DNA of 26,983 bases, taken from Candidatus Bathyarchaeota archaeon (GTDB taxonomy: Archaea > Thermoproteota > Bathyarchaeia > Bathyarchaeales > Bathyarchaeaceae). Of this stretch, positions 1-6,110 are shown piece by piece. Every line of letters starts with the position of its first letter. The stretch's first letter is position 1. Below the pieces are notes generated by a model. It ran no database searches. It saw nothing but the letters and a program-made list of their open reading frames with translations, and was not told where the DNA came from. Made by a program: the position numbers and the translations under genes. The stretch is taken from positions 1 to 26,983 of the forward strand of contig JAOUPL010000004.1 in the NCBI GenBank assembly GCA_029879825.1. The letters are read 5' to 3'.

Positions 1-557
1 AGATGATCGAAGCAATAGCCTCGGCTTTCCATACAGACTTTGACAGCTTGCTGGAACTGCTCGGCCAAAGAGGGCAAACCTTTGAACCGTTGCTTCACAA
101 CATGGTCAATCCCACGATTGTTCACGGCGGGGAGAAGATCAACGTGATCCCCAGCAAGATTGTCCTTGAACTGGATGGACGACTGTTGCCTGACTTAGGT
201 CCTGAGGATATGATAGCTGAACTGCGCCAGATCATCGGTGATGAAGTGGAACTTGAAGTAGTACGGTTCGACCCTGGCCCTGCTGAACCGGATATGGGCT
301 TATTCGATGTATTAGCAGGTATTCTGCGTGAGGCCGACCCAAGTGGCGAACCGCTGCCGTTGTTGATACCTGGTACTTCAGATGCTCGCTTCTTCTCTCG
401 GCTGGGCATTCAGACCTATGGCTTCTTGCCAATGAAACTGCCTGCAGATTTTAACTTCATGCAAACCATACATGGCGAGGATGAACGCATTCCAGTAGAA
501 TCCGTAACTTTTGGTACTGAGGCGATCTACAAGGCCTTGCAACGTTTTCAAGAATAA
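1..557 (+). CDS. M20-family metallopeptidase, C-terminal part (5' end outside window)
   Basis: This is the last ~184 residues of an M20/M25/M40-type zinc peptidase or amidohydrolase; the frame is open to the window edge, so the N-terminal metal-binding half is missing. The visible part holds the end of the lid/dimerisation domain (an INVIPSKIVLELDGRLLP stretch typical of the family) followed by the returning catalytic domain, with a GTSDARFF motif and a late IHGEDERIPVES motif whose His is the usual C-terminal metal ligand. Members remove amino acids or acyl groups from peptides and N-acylated amino acids in the cytoplasm; the substrate cannot be told from this fragment. The gene ends in TAA. 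About 20 nt downstream is an alternating purine-pyrimidine GC tract and the first copy of an intergenic repeat. Family assignment is firm, exact substrate is not. Confidence 0.85.
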   Translation, partial: MIEAIASAFHTDFDSLLELLGQRGQTFEPLLHNMVNPTIVHGGEKINVIPSKIVLELDGRLLPDLGPEDMIAELRQIIGDEVELEVVRFDPGPAEPDMGLFDVLAGILREADPSGEPLPLLIPGTSDARFFSRLGIQTYGFLPMKLPADFNFMQTIHGEDERIPVESVTFGTEAIYKALQRFQE

Positions 558-570
558 AAAAGCAGTCAAT

Positions 571-737
571 TTCCTTGTGCGCGCGCTGGATGATAATGAA
601 AGTGTAATTTTGGAACTGCTTTGAGTAGAAAACTTAGGCTACCCTTACCCACATCTTTTTTTGTGACCTGTCACACTATAGGAGAAAAAGCAACATTGTG
701 CAGACATCATAGGTGTGACAAATTGTAATGCGCGCGC
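571..737. repeat. Intergenic repeat module, copy 1
   Basis: Three short blocks occur here in the same order as in a second copy at 1961-2112: (A) ttcctt followed by an alternating GC tract (571-586), (B) acttaggctaccct preceded by taga (626-645), then a T-run (655-662), and (C) atgcgcgcgc (728-737). Block B with its upstream flank matches the second copy at 18 of 20 positions. Between B and C lie a short palindrome TGTGAC-CT-GTCACA (663-676) and an inverted repeat tgtcacac (670-677) / gtgtgaca (713-720). The module lies between two convergent genes; its last block touches the stop codon of the minus-strand gene. It could be a transcription-end element or a decayed mobile repeat. Confidence 0.5.
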
Positions 738-1195
738 TATTTAATCATCTCATTTGCTTGTACAATCCATCGTGAAATATCTTTTATAGAGATCCCAGTT
801 TTCTCTGAGAGGTCTTTGGCAGAACGTTTTGCTAAGTCAGAAACAGTTTTTACGCCTGCAGCTTTCAGTTTTTTAGCGTTTTTAGGACCAATTCCCTTTA
901 TCTCCGTCAATTCTATCAGGAGCTTTGATTCTTTAGGTTTCTTAGCCTCTTCTGCCTTCTCTAATAACGGTGGCTTAACCGGTTCTTTCTTTCTCCCCAT
1001 TTTCGCTAGGCTAAAAACTAACCAGACGACGACTCCGTAGACTGCTCCGTTTATGATGCCATTTACTACAGAAGAATAGTCAGGTTCGGGGATACCAAAC
1101 CATTCATTTACGTATATCCCAGGAGGAAGGTCAACAACAAGAGAGATCAGGGTAACTAAAACGAAAAATATTAAGAAAACTACTGCCCCTATCAT
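737..1195 (-). CDS. Membrane-anchored helix-hairpin-helix domain protein
   Basis: A 152-residue protein of unknown role. The N-terminal half has two hydrophobic segments (a stretch rich in V, F, I and L at about residues 2-23 and a second at about 43-63), then a basic, Lys/Glu-rich linker. The C-terminal ~55 residues form a helix-hairpin-helix unit with IKGIGPKNAKKLKAAG and a following VSDLAKRSAKDLSEKTGIS, as in the HhH repeats of RadA, RuvA and DUF4332-type proteins. Such units bind DNA backbone or act as protein contacts, so this one would sit at the inner face of the membrane. ATG at 1195 is chosen because GGTGAG lies 4 nt upstream; a TTG six codons further up (1213) would place that ribosome site inside the gene. 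The last codons run into the GC tract of the flanking repeat. Function is inferred only from domain type. Confidence 0.75.
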   Translation of the reverse strand: MIGAVVFLIFFVLVTLISLVVDLPPGIYVNEWFGIPEPDYSSVVNGIINGAVYGVVVWLVFSLAKMGRKKEPVKPPLLEKAEEAKKPKESKLLIELTEIKGIGPKNAKKLKAAGVKTVSDLAKRSAKDLSEKTGISIKDISRWIVQANEMIK

Positions 1196-1591
1196 CTTCT
1201 CACCAAAAAACAATATAGCTGAAATCAGCTTAAAGCTTTGCGTGCCTGCAATTTTCTTGCTAAAAATTTCTCAAACTGAAACACCTGCCCAAGCCTCAAC
1301 TCAGCTAAGAAGAGTTGTCGTTGTTTACAAAAGTAGGAAAACCAACAACAACTCAACTTAGAAGCGGGTGTTGTTGTTACCTTTTTCCGTGGCACACTAA
1401 CAACAACATGCAGCTCCCAGATCAGCTGCCCACCACCGAAAACACTCAGGCTAGAACTAGTCACTGAGGACTATACGACAACTACTTCCACATTAACCTC
1501 AGATGAACCGCCAAGAATTGAGGAAGTAGGCGCGCGCAACAGGTATATGCCTTCGCTCCTGTGTCTTCAAATGAGAAAGCGTGACTGTGTC
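1196..1591. other. Gene-free stretch with two CAA/TTG hairpins; possible gene relic
   Basis: No convincing intact gene. Two inverted repeats are clear: 1312-1326 pairs with 1340-1354 (15-nt arms, two mismatches), and 1369-1379 pairs perfectly with 1398-1408 (11 bp). All arms are built from repeated ttg/caa units. On the plus strand a Thr-rich frame without a good start runs from 1337 to the TAA at 1618-1620 (including residues LVTEDYTTTTSTLTSDEPP), and a second frame just upstream reads into a stop at 1358-1360. Together they look like a frameshifted, decayed extracellular protein gene, but composition alone could give this. An alternating GC tract lies at 1530-1538. Confidence 0.35.
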
Positions 1592-1622
1592 AACACAATT
1601 GTGTTAGATATTGCTATATAAT
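1592..1622 (+). promoter_or_regulatory. TATA box with adjoining 14-bp perfect palindrome (promoter of FUN14 gene)
   Basis: AACACAATTGTGTT at 1592-1605 is a perfect palindrome. It ends about 8 nt before a strong archaeal TATA element (ctatataata, 1613-1622). The expected transcription start, about 25 nt downstream near 1643, falls a dozen nucleotides before the ATG at 1655, so the elements are well placed for this gene. A palindrome just upstream of TATA/BRE is where archaeal activators or TFB-competing repressors bind. That a regulator binds here is inference. Confidence 0.5.
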
Positions 1623-1654
1623 AAGAATCACTACTCTTGACCCAGGGAATCAAG

Positions 1655-1954
1655 ATGAATGACTTTTTCACCCAAATTTTCTTTTCATTAAGTATCGGTG
1701 GAGTCGGTGGCTTCTTGATTGGGTACGCCACTAAGAAAATCATCAAAATCTTGATGGTTCTTTTAGGTTTGTATGCGCTCTCCTTATTCTATTTGATGCA
1801 TGTAGAAGTCATCAAACTCAACAGTGAAAAGCTTTTAGAGACCCTATCAAGTCTTGTTGCGCAGATAGTGGGCTTTTTCTCGAGCACCCTAACTTATCTG
1901 CCTTTATCAGGAAGTTTCGCAGCCGGATTCACACTAGGAATAGTGAAAGGATAA
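1655..1954 (+). CDS. FUN14 family membrane protein
   Basis: A 99-residue integral membrane protein of the FUN14 family (related to eukaryotic FUNDC1, a mitochondrial outer-membrane mitophagy receptor). The archaeal role is unknown. The family hallmark is present: a Gly-rich first helix (SIGGVGGFLIGYATKK) followed by the basic KKIIKI stretch, a second helix (about residues 32-49) and a third hydrophobic C-terminal segment rich in G and F. Length is typical for archaeal members (~100 aa). The ATG at 1655 is preferred over an upstream TTG (1637) because the promoter at 1613-1622 predicts a transcript starting near 1640-1645, which would exclude the TTG. It stands alone between long intergenic spaces, so it is probably monocistronic. 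Confidence 0.8.
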   Translation: MNDFFTQIFFSLSIGGVGGFLIGYATKKIIKILMVLLGLYALSLFYLMHVEVIKLNSEKLLETLSSLVAQIVGFFSSTLTYLPLSGSFAAGFTLGIVKG

Positions 1955-1960
1955 AGAAGC

Positions 1961-2112
1961 TTTCCATTTCGTGTGCGTGCAGCGATTCTAAAGGCTTTTC
2001 CATTGTTCACATTACTTTCTTCCTCTTGAATCACTACTGCTAGACCACTTAGGCTACCCTACACGTACACACAGCCTTTTTTCTGTTACATCCATTTTTG
2101 ATGCGCGCGCGC
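1961..2112. repeat. Intergenic repeat module, copy 2
   Basis: Second copy of the module at 571-737: block A tttccatttc followed by an alternating GTGTGCGTGC tract (1961-1981), block B acttaggctaccct (2047-2060, with taga upstream), a T-run (2077-2082) and block C atgcgcgcgcgc (2101-2112). Block spacing differs from copy 1 (A-B about 66 against 45 nt, B-C about 41 against 83 nt), so only the blocks are kept. A further pair of near-identical strings, gaatcactact plus gacc, links 2028-2046 in this module with 1625-1642 at the start of the preceding gene's transcript. Block B is followed by a 14-nt alternating purine-pyrimidine run (2060-2073). Confidence 0.5.
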
Positions 2113-2205
2113 CATAATCTTTACTTGCAGGCATATCTAGATAAACTATAACAGGATCCTTTAAAAGAAAAACTGATGGCGCGCCAATAATTTGGATATG
2201 GTTAT

Positions 2206-2829
2206 ATGACAAAATCATTAGTCGTTAACTGTTCTTTGAAACCTTCGAAAAACGACGAATTACTCAAGGCTGTCAAGAAGTTTAGCGAGTGCACAACTGT
2301 GCAATTTAGAGACATTCATGCTAGTTACGAAATTGACAAGGATATAGACGCTGTTGTAATAAGTGGTTCCGCAGCTAGAATAGTAAGCCCTTCTCATAGA
2401 GATATGTTCAAGGGAACTGTCAGTTTGATAAGACGCCTCAATCTGCCCATATTTAGTATCTGCTATGGCCACCAATTGTTTTGTTGGTCATTAGGCGCTA
2501 GAGTTGCATCTCTTGATGAACCTGTTATGAACACATTTGAAAGAGTTCGTATAGTTGAAGTTGACGAGATATTTGCAGGTTTTGAGAAACACCAAACAAT
2601 ACCTCTAGCTCAATCGCATTATGACTATGTCTTGAGAGAAAGCCTTGATGAAGCAGGTCTCGTTCTAATAGCAGACTCCCAGTCATGTGAAGTAGAGGCG
2701 ATCAAGCATAAACACAATCCACTCTATGGCGTTCAGTTTCACCCCGAGCGAATAAACATCAAAGACCAAACATGTCCGGAAGGACATAAGGTCATTGAGA
2801 ATTTTTATAGGAATGTAGTTAAGCGATAA
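2206..2829 (+). CDS. Class-I glutamine amidotransferase domain protein (GMP synthase glutaminase-like)
   Basis: A free-standing 207-residue class-I glutaminase. It would release ammonia from glutamine through a Cys-His-Glu triad and pass it to a partner synthetase. The nucleophile elbow is SICYGHQL (Cys86), the pair is in GVQFHPE (His179, Glu181), and an AQSHYDYV segment (~135-142) matches the substrate-side loop of the GuaA glutaminase fold. Archaea often encode the GMP synthase glutaminase as a separate subunit of ~190 aa, so a GuaA subunit is one reading. However, the elbow has Tyr where GuaA usually has Leu, the N-terminus is divergent, and no synthetase gene is adjacent, so another amidotransferase role is equally possible. 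A TATA-like tttaaaag at 2160-2167 is well placed. A palindromic ggcgccaa-type site (GGCGCGCC, 2179-2186) lies between it and the ATG. The TAA stop runs directly into a 16-nt alternating purine-pyrimidine tract. Confidence 0.8.
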   Translation: MTKSLVVNCSLKPSKNDELLKAVKKFSECTTVQFRDIHASYEIDKDIDAVVISGSAARIVSPSHRDMFKGTVSLIRRLNLPIFSICYGHQLFCWSLGARVASLDEPVMNTFERVRIVEVDEIFAGFEKHQTIPLAQSHYDYVLRESLDEAGLVLIADSQSCEVEAIKHKHNPLYGVQFHPERINIKDQTCPEGHKVIENFYRNVVKR

Positions 2830-2859
2830 TGCGCGTGCGTACATCACAATTTGATAGAT

Positions 2860-2955
2860 TTAGTATTCGTCTTCCTCGTCGTCATCAAATTCAAAACCAA
2901 CATTTACAGCAGAAGAAAGATATTCAAAATTTGCAACGTGGCTTTCCCATCTCAA
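2860..2955 (-). pseudogene. Short acidic-tailed reading frame (tiny gene or 3' relic)
   Basis: Downstream of the radical SAM gene, on the same strand, a frame of 40 codons is open from 2982 to a TAA at 2860-2862. The deduced end, VGFEFDDDEEDEY, is a typical acidic protein C-terminus, and the preceding residues (LRWESHVANFEYLSSAV) look like real protein. There is no ATG or GTG; the only usual start is a TTG at 2955 giving 31 residues, without a ribosome site. The best reading is the 3' end of a lost or truncated gene. A tiny functional protein or chance cannot be ruled out. Confidence 0.3.
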
Positions 2956-2993
2956 GTCACGAAAAATTGACTGTGCGTGTACTCACATTTTCA

Positions 2994-3890
2994 TTAGAGT
3001 CCATATATTTGATTTGGGGCAAGGACGTCAGGGAATTTCTTCCTCAGGTTCAAACGAGTGGAATAGCACAGATGACATTCGTCAACGTACTTTTCTTCGT
3101 GTTTAACTCTGTATTCCCTAACAAGTTCAGCGGGTCCTCCTCTAAGAATCGGTCCGCATATTGGATGTGCTTCTGGATCAAAATCGGTGAGCAATTTATG
3201 CAGCGGAGTTTGCTTCATGTTTCCTATTGTGATGCCTTGACAGACGTGAATATAGCCAAAAGGGTCTATGTGGACTCGACTTTGGTTAGAAAAGTCCTCG
3301 TCTAGACATTTATCGAATTCTGTCCATGTCTTTCTAGGTAATCCCTCCACGAGTTTTTCAGCTGCTCTACCTTTAAACAAAACTCTACCTTCGACAACTG
3401 GCTTGCCTTTCCACTCGATTTGCTTCAGGCATTTCTCAGGATCTTCTATAGTAATCTTGCCGACTGGCAACCCAAGGTCTTTTGCAGCCTCGTAAGCATA
3501 CTTGGCAAGGTTCTCCTCGCTCTCACCATAATGGTAAACGTCGTCGCTTATTGAAAAATCGGAAATTCCGATCTCTGAAATTGGATTAAGCCATTCTTTT
3601 GCATCTTCTACTGACGTGGCCCAATATGCATTCGTTACTATTCCTCTTTTGAAATCGTAGTCTTTAGCTGCGCGTAAACCCCAGAGCATGGTTTGATAGT
3701 AGAGGAAAGGTTCACCACCTTCAAAATATATCTTTTTAATATTTCCAACACTTTTTGCCTCCTCAAGAATTTGCTTTATATCTGAAATCTTCATGACACC
3801 TTTTGCTTCAGGACGACTGTTGACGAAACAGTGATCACATTCGAAGTTGCATTGATAGGTCATCAGGAGATGTAATCCAGTTATTGGCAT
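2994..3890 (-). CDS. Radical SAM protein with Cys-rich C-terminus
   Basis: A 298-residue radical SAM enzyme. The cluster-binding CX3CX2C motif is near the N-terminus (Cys14, Cys18, Cys21 in YQCNFECDHC), followed by FEGGEP (56-61), the GGE-type SAM-binding motif. Further cysteines at 195, 217, 245, 272 and 275 (ECHLCYSTR at the end) suggest a SPASM/twitch-like region with at least one auxiliary Fe-S cluster. Relatives modify peptides, build cofactors or activate partner enzymes; the substrate is not evident. It starts with ATG and no clear ribosome site, so a leaderless transcript is possible. It faces the glutamine amidotransferase gene tail to tail and is divergent from the nitroreductase gene. 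No peptide substrate gene of the RiPP type is obvious beside it, apart from the odd acidic fragment just downstream. Confidence 0.85.
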   Translation of the reverse strand: MPITGLHLLMTYQCNFECDHCFVNSRPEAKGVMKISDIKQILEEAKSVGNIKKIYFEGGEPFLYYQTMLWGLRAAKDYDFKRGIVTNAYWATSVEDAKEWLNPISEIGISDFSISDDVYHYGESEENLAKYAYEAAKDLGLPVGKITIEDPEKCLKQIEWKGKPVVEGRVLFKGRAAEKLVEGLPRKTWTEFDKCLDEDFSNQSRVHIDPFGYIHVCQGITIGNMKQTPLHKLLTDFDPEAHPICGPILRGGPAELVREYRVKHEEKYVDECHLCYSTRLNLRKKFPDVLAPNQIYGL

Positions 3891-4091
3891 AATCTACCAT
3901 GAGAAGCATGAAAGATTTAGTTCTTTTCACTAATGCTAACCTCTCTAGCAAAGGCAGCGCTAGCTCGAAGCAATTGCGTAGAGGCAGCATGCGAAGCGCG
4001 CCAGAGCAGAACGCTTTACAAAATGGTTACAAGCTTTTTCAAGAAGCAACATATGTAAAAGAGGGGGCATACACATATTTTGATGATGTTT

Positions 4092-4595
4092 ATGTCTCTG
4101 GTTGATGTTGTTCTTAGTCGTAGAAGCATCAGACGTTATGAGCAGAAGAATATCCCGAAGGATGTGTTAGATAGGATTCTTGAGGCAGGTAGACAAGCAC
4201 CATCAGCGGCGAATAGACAACCATGGCACTTTATTGTCATAACTGATTATGAGATTAAGAAGGAGTTGTCTAAAGGGTTATTTAACAGACATATCAAGGA
4301 TTCTGCATTTACCGTTGTAGGATGCGCATACACAGGCCTCTGGCATATTGGTACAAGAAAATGGTCAATCGTTAGCACTTCGATTGCCTTGCAGAACATG
4401 GTCATTGCTGCATGGGCCATGGGAGTGGGATCATGCTGGATAGGAGATTTCGGAGAAGACAAGATCAAACAACTCCTGAGCATTCCTGACAAGTGGAAGG
4501 TTGTAGCGCTTGTATCCTTTGGATATCCTGCCGAGAAACCAAAGGCGAAAAGCAGGAAGCCTATTGAAAAAATAGTCAGCTTCAACAAGTTCTAG
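4092..4595 (+). CDS. Nitroreductase family FMN oxidoreductase
   Basis: A 167-residue nitroreductase-fold protein that would use FMN and NAD(P)H to reduce an unknown organic substrate; the family also includes enzymes of cofactor and halogenated-compound metabolism. FMN-phosphate contacts are visible in SRRSIRRY (9-16) and PSAANRQPW (37-45). A Gly-rich MGVGSCWIGDF (110-120) and a C-terminal FGYPAEKPKAKSRKP form the second FMN-binding half. Length is normal for the short single-domain members. Candidate starts are TTG 4080, ATG 4083, ATG 4086 and ATG 4092; the last gives the usual distance of about nine residues to the RRSIR motif. A purine run (gaggggg, 4061-4067) is too far upstream to decide. 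The gene is divergent from the radical SAM gene, and a shared regulatory space of about 200 nt lies between them. Confidence 0.85.
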   Translation: MSLVDVVLSRRSIRRYEQKNIPKDVLDRILEAGRQAPSAANRQPWHFIVITDYEIKKELSKGLFNRHIKDSAFTVVGCAYTGLWHIGTRKWSIVSTSIALQNMVIAAWAMGVGSCWIGDFGEDKIKQLLSIPDKWKVVALVSFGYPAEKPKAKSRKPIEKIVSFNKF

Positions 4596-4603
4596 AAATA
4601 ATC

Positions 4604-4622
4604 GTAAATGAAGAACATTTAC
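4604..4622 (+). terminator. Hairpin after nitroreductase gene
   Basis: GTAAATG (4604-4610), a 5-nt loop and CATTTAC (4616-4622) form a perfect 7-bp stem nine nucleotides after the stop codon. No strong T-run follows, and archaeal termination relies mainly on T-tracts, so this is as likely an RNA 3'-end stabiliser as a terminator. Confidence 0.35.
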
Positions 4623-4682
4623 TAGCGATGAAATCCCGCACCCCGCGCCACTTCTGATTGTAAGGTGACGTGACGACAAAAA

Positions 4683-4873
4683 GCCTTTAAGGGTTGTTGT
4701 TTACAAAGTCTTAGTGCACAAGGAGCTACAGAAAACAGTGTTAACGTTACGGAAGCTTACCGATCCAGAAATGGATCAGGAAAACCGCGTAACCGTCTAT
4801 GCGCTCCGAATCCGTGCCGAAGGCGTAGTATCAGAAGAGTGGAGGCCAAACTGGATGGAAGGAAGTGACTGCG
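4683..4873 (+). promoter_or_regulatory. TATA box and long, possibly structured 5' leader of the MgtE-type gene
   Basis: A TATA-like cctttaagg (4683-4691) predicts a transcript start near 4712, which leaves a leader of about 160 nt before the transporter ATG; this is long for an archaeon. Within it GTTACG (4746-4751) pairs with CGTAAC (4788-4793), with one more G-C pair past a single bulged G. Enclosed by that helix is a perfect 6-bp hairpin GATCCA/TGGATC (4762-4767 and 4772-4777) capped by a GAAA tetraloop of the GNRA class. Alternatively a GTG at 4714 opens an 82-codon frame that overlaps the transporter; its first ~45 residues look protein-like, so a leader peptide is possible. Confidence 0.4.
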
Positions 4874-6097
4874 ATGACGGAGACCAACACAGCGGAGACT
4901 GCGCCTCAAGTAAGAGGATTGACGGCAAGCTTAGGTCAATCCCTACTGTCCCTTTCATTTGATTTTGGTGGAATGCTGGCTGGAACGCTTCTAGCCGTAT
5001 ATTTTGGCGTGTTCTCCCTAGCCCCATGGACAATCGCTCTCTTTCCGGGAATTCTAAGTGTCAGGGGAGCCATAGGAGGTCTCTTTAGCGGTCGCCTAAG
5101 CACGGGCCTACACCTAGGAACCGTCAAAGCCAGCTACACCAAAAACACGAAGAATTTTTACCTCCTTTTGCGTGCGGTCATCGTATTGTCGCTTGCAAGT
5201 GGCATTACGATCGGGCTAGGGGCTTCAATATTCGGCTTATTTCTTTGGAAAGCCACGATCATGGATTTCATTGAAGTAATGGCTGTGGTTATTGCAACTA
5301 TGGGTCTATCTATTCTTTTTATCCCTCCCATAACAATAGCAATTTCTATTCTTTCTTTTAGACATGGTTTAGACCCAGACGTAACTGTGTATCCAGTGAT
5401 ATCTACATGCTCAGACATCATTGATACAGCATGTTACATTTTATGTCTGAACATCTTCTTTACGCTAGCCCCCTTTGGACGTTACTTGATTGGGCTACTC
5501 GACTTTGTTTTTCTTTTGATTGTGGTATACATTTTAGCTAGAACCGTTAGAGAAGAGAAATTTGTTGGCACGATCAAAGAATTCTTGTTCACTCTCGTAT
5601 TTGTGACCTTTATTGTCAATGTTGCAGGTTCCTTCCTCGTTAAAGTAAGTGAGGTTATAGGTAATAGACCAGAAATATACGTAGTTTACCCGGCGATGAT
5701 CGACACCGTGGGAGACGTAGGTTCCATCGTGGGCTCAACAGCCACTACAAACCTCGCTCTAGGTGTAGTTAAACCATCCTTTTCCTCAATTAAACAACAT
5801 CTAACCGTGTTAGGCGGAGGATGGATGGCCTCATCGATAATGTTTACACTTTACTTCATCACGGCATCCTTTGCGCGTGGAATAACCACTCCAGATGGTC
5901 TACTAAAATTCGCGGCGCAGCTCTTAACTACGAACATTTTAGCCGTCCCAGCTATGATTATTATCGCATACGCCGTGGCCATTTCAACCTACAGAAGGGG
6001 TTGGGACCCGGATAACTTTGTAATCCCCATTGAAAGTTCGTTGGCAGACAGCATAACAACAGTCTCTCTTCTCATAGCGCTAACTGTTATTGCCTAA
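4874..6097 (+). CDS. MgtE/SLC41-type divalent cation transporter, two fused repeats
   Basis: An approximately 407-residue polytopic membrane protein, probably importing or exporting Mg2+ or a similar divalent ion. It has two MgtE membrane repeats in one chain, each ending with the family signature: GLDPDVTVYPVISTCSDIID (~residues 165-184) and GWDPDNFVIPIESSLADS (~375-392). The Asp residues in DPD and the SDxxD/ADS positions line the ion path in MgtE. A VYPAMIDTVGDVGSIVGS segment opens the second repeat. It lacks the cytoplasmic N and CBS domains that gate bacterial MgtE, as in SLC41 and archaeal relatives. The ATG at 4874 is taken; GTG at 4865 would add three residues. It is convergent (13-nt gap) with two RCK_C proteins, the kind of soluble module that could supply the missing gating. 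Confidence 0.85.
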   Translation: MTETNTAETAPQVRGLTASLGQSLLSLSFDFGGMLAGTLLAVYFGVFSLAPWTIALFPGILSVRGAIGGLFSGRLSTGLHLGTVKASYTKNTKNFYLLLRAVIVLSLASGITIGLGASIFGLFLWKATIMDFIEVMAVVIATMGLSILFIPPITIAISILSFRHGLDPDVTVYPVISTCSDIIDTACYILCLNIFFTLAPFGRYLIGLLDFVFLLIVVYILARTVREEKFVGTIKEFLFTLVFVTFIVNVAGSFLVKVSEVIGNRPEIYVVYPAMIDTVGDVGSIVGSTATTNLALGVVKPSFSSIKQHLTVLGGGWMASSIMFTLYFITASFARGITTPDGLLKFAAQLLTTNILAVPAMIIIAYAVAISTYRRGWDPDNFVIPIESSLADSITTVSLLIALTVIA

Positions 6098-6110
6098 CAC
6101 GCAATGCCCT

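Noticed and set aside
1225..1464. 79-codon minus-strand frame
   Set aside because: It runs through the two CAA/TTG hairpins; composition is driven by the repeats and there is no start signal.
2829..3305. 158-codon plus-strand frame opposite the radical SAM gene
   Set aside because: Mostly the antisense of a well-supported gene; begins in an alternating GC tract and has no recognisable domain.
3899..4105. 68-codon plus-strand frame between the radical SAM and nitroreductase genes
   Set aside because: Low-complexity Ser/Arg/Lys content, overlaps the nitroreductase start, and occupies the space where two divergent promoters are needed.
4714..4962. 82-codon frame overlapping the start of the MgtE-type gene
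   Set aside because: Overlaps the transporter by about 90 nt in another frame and turns into shadow sequence. Kept only as an alternative explanation of the leader.
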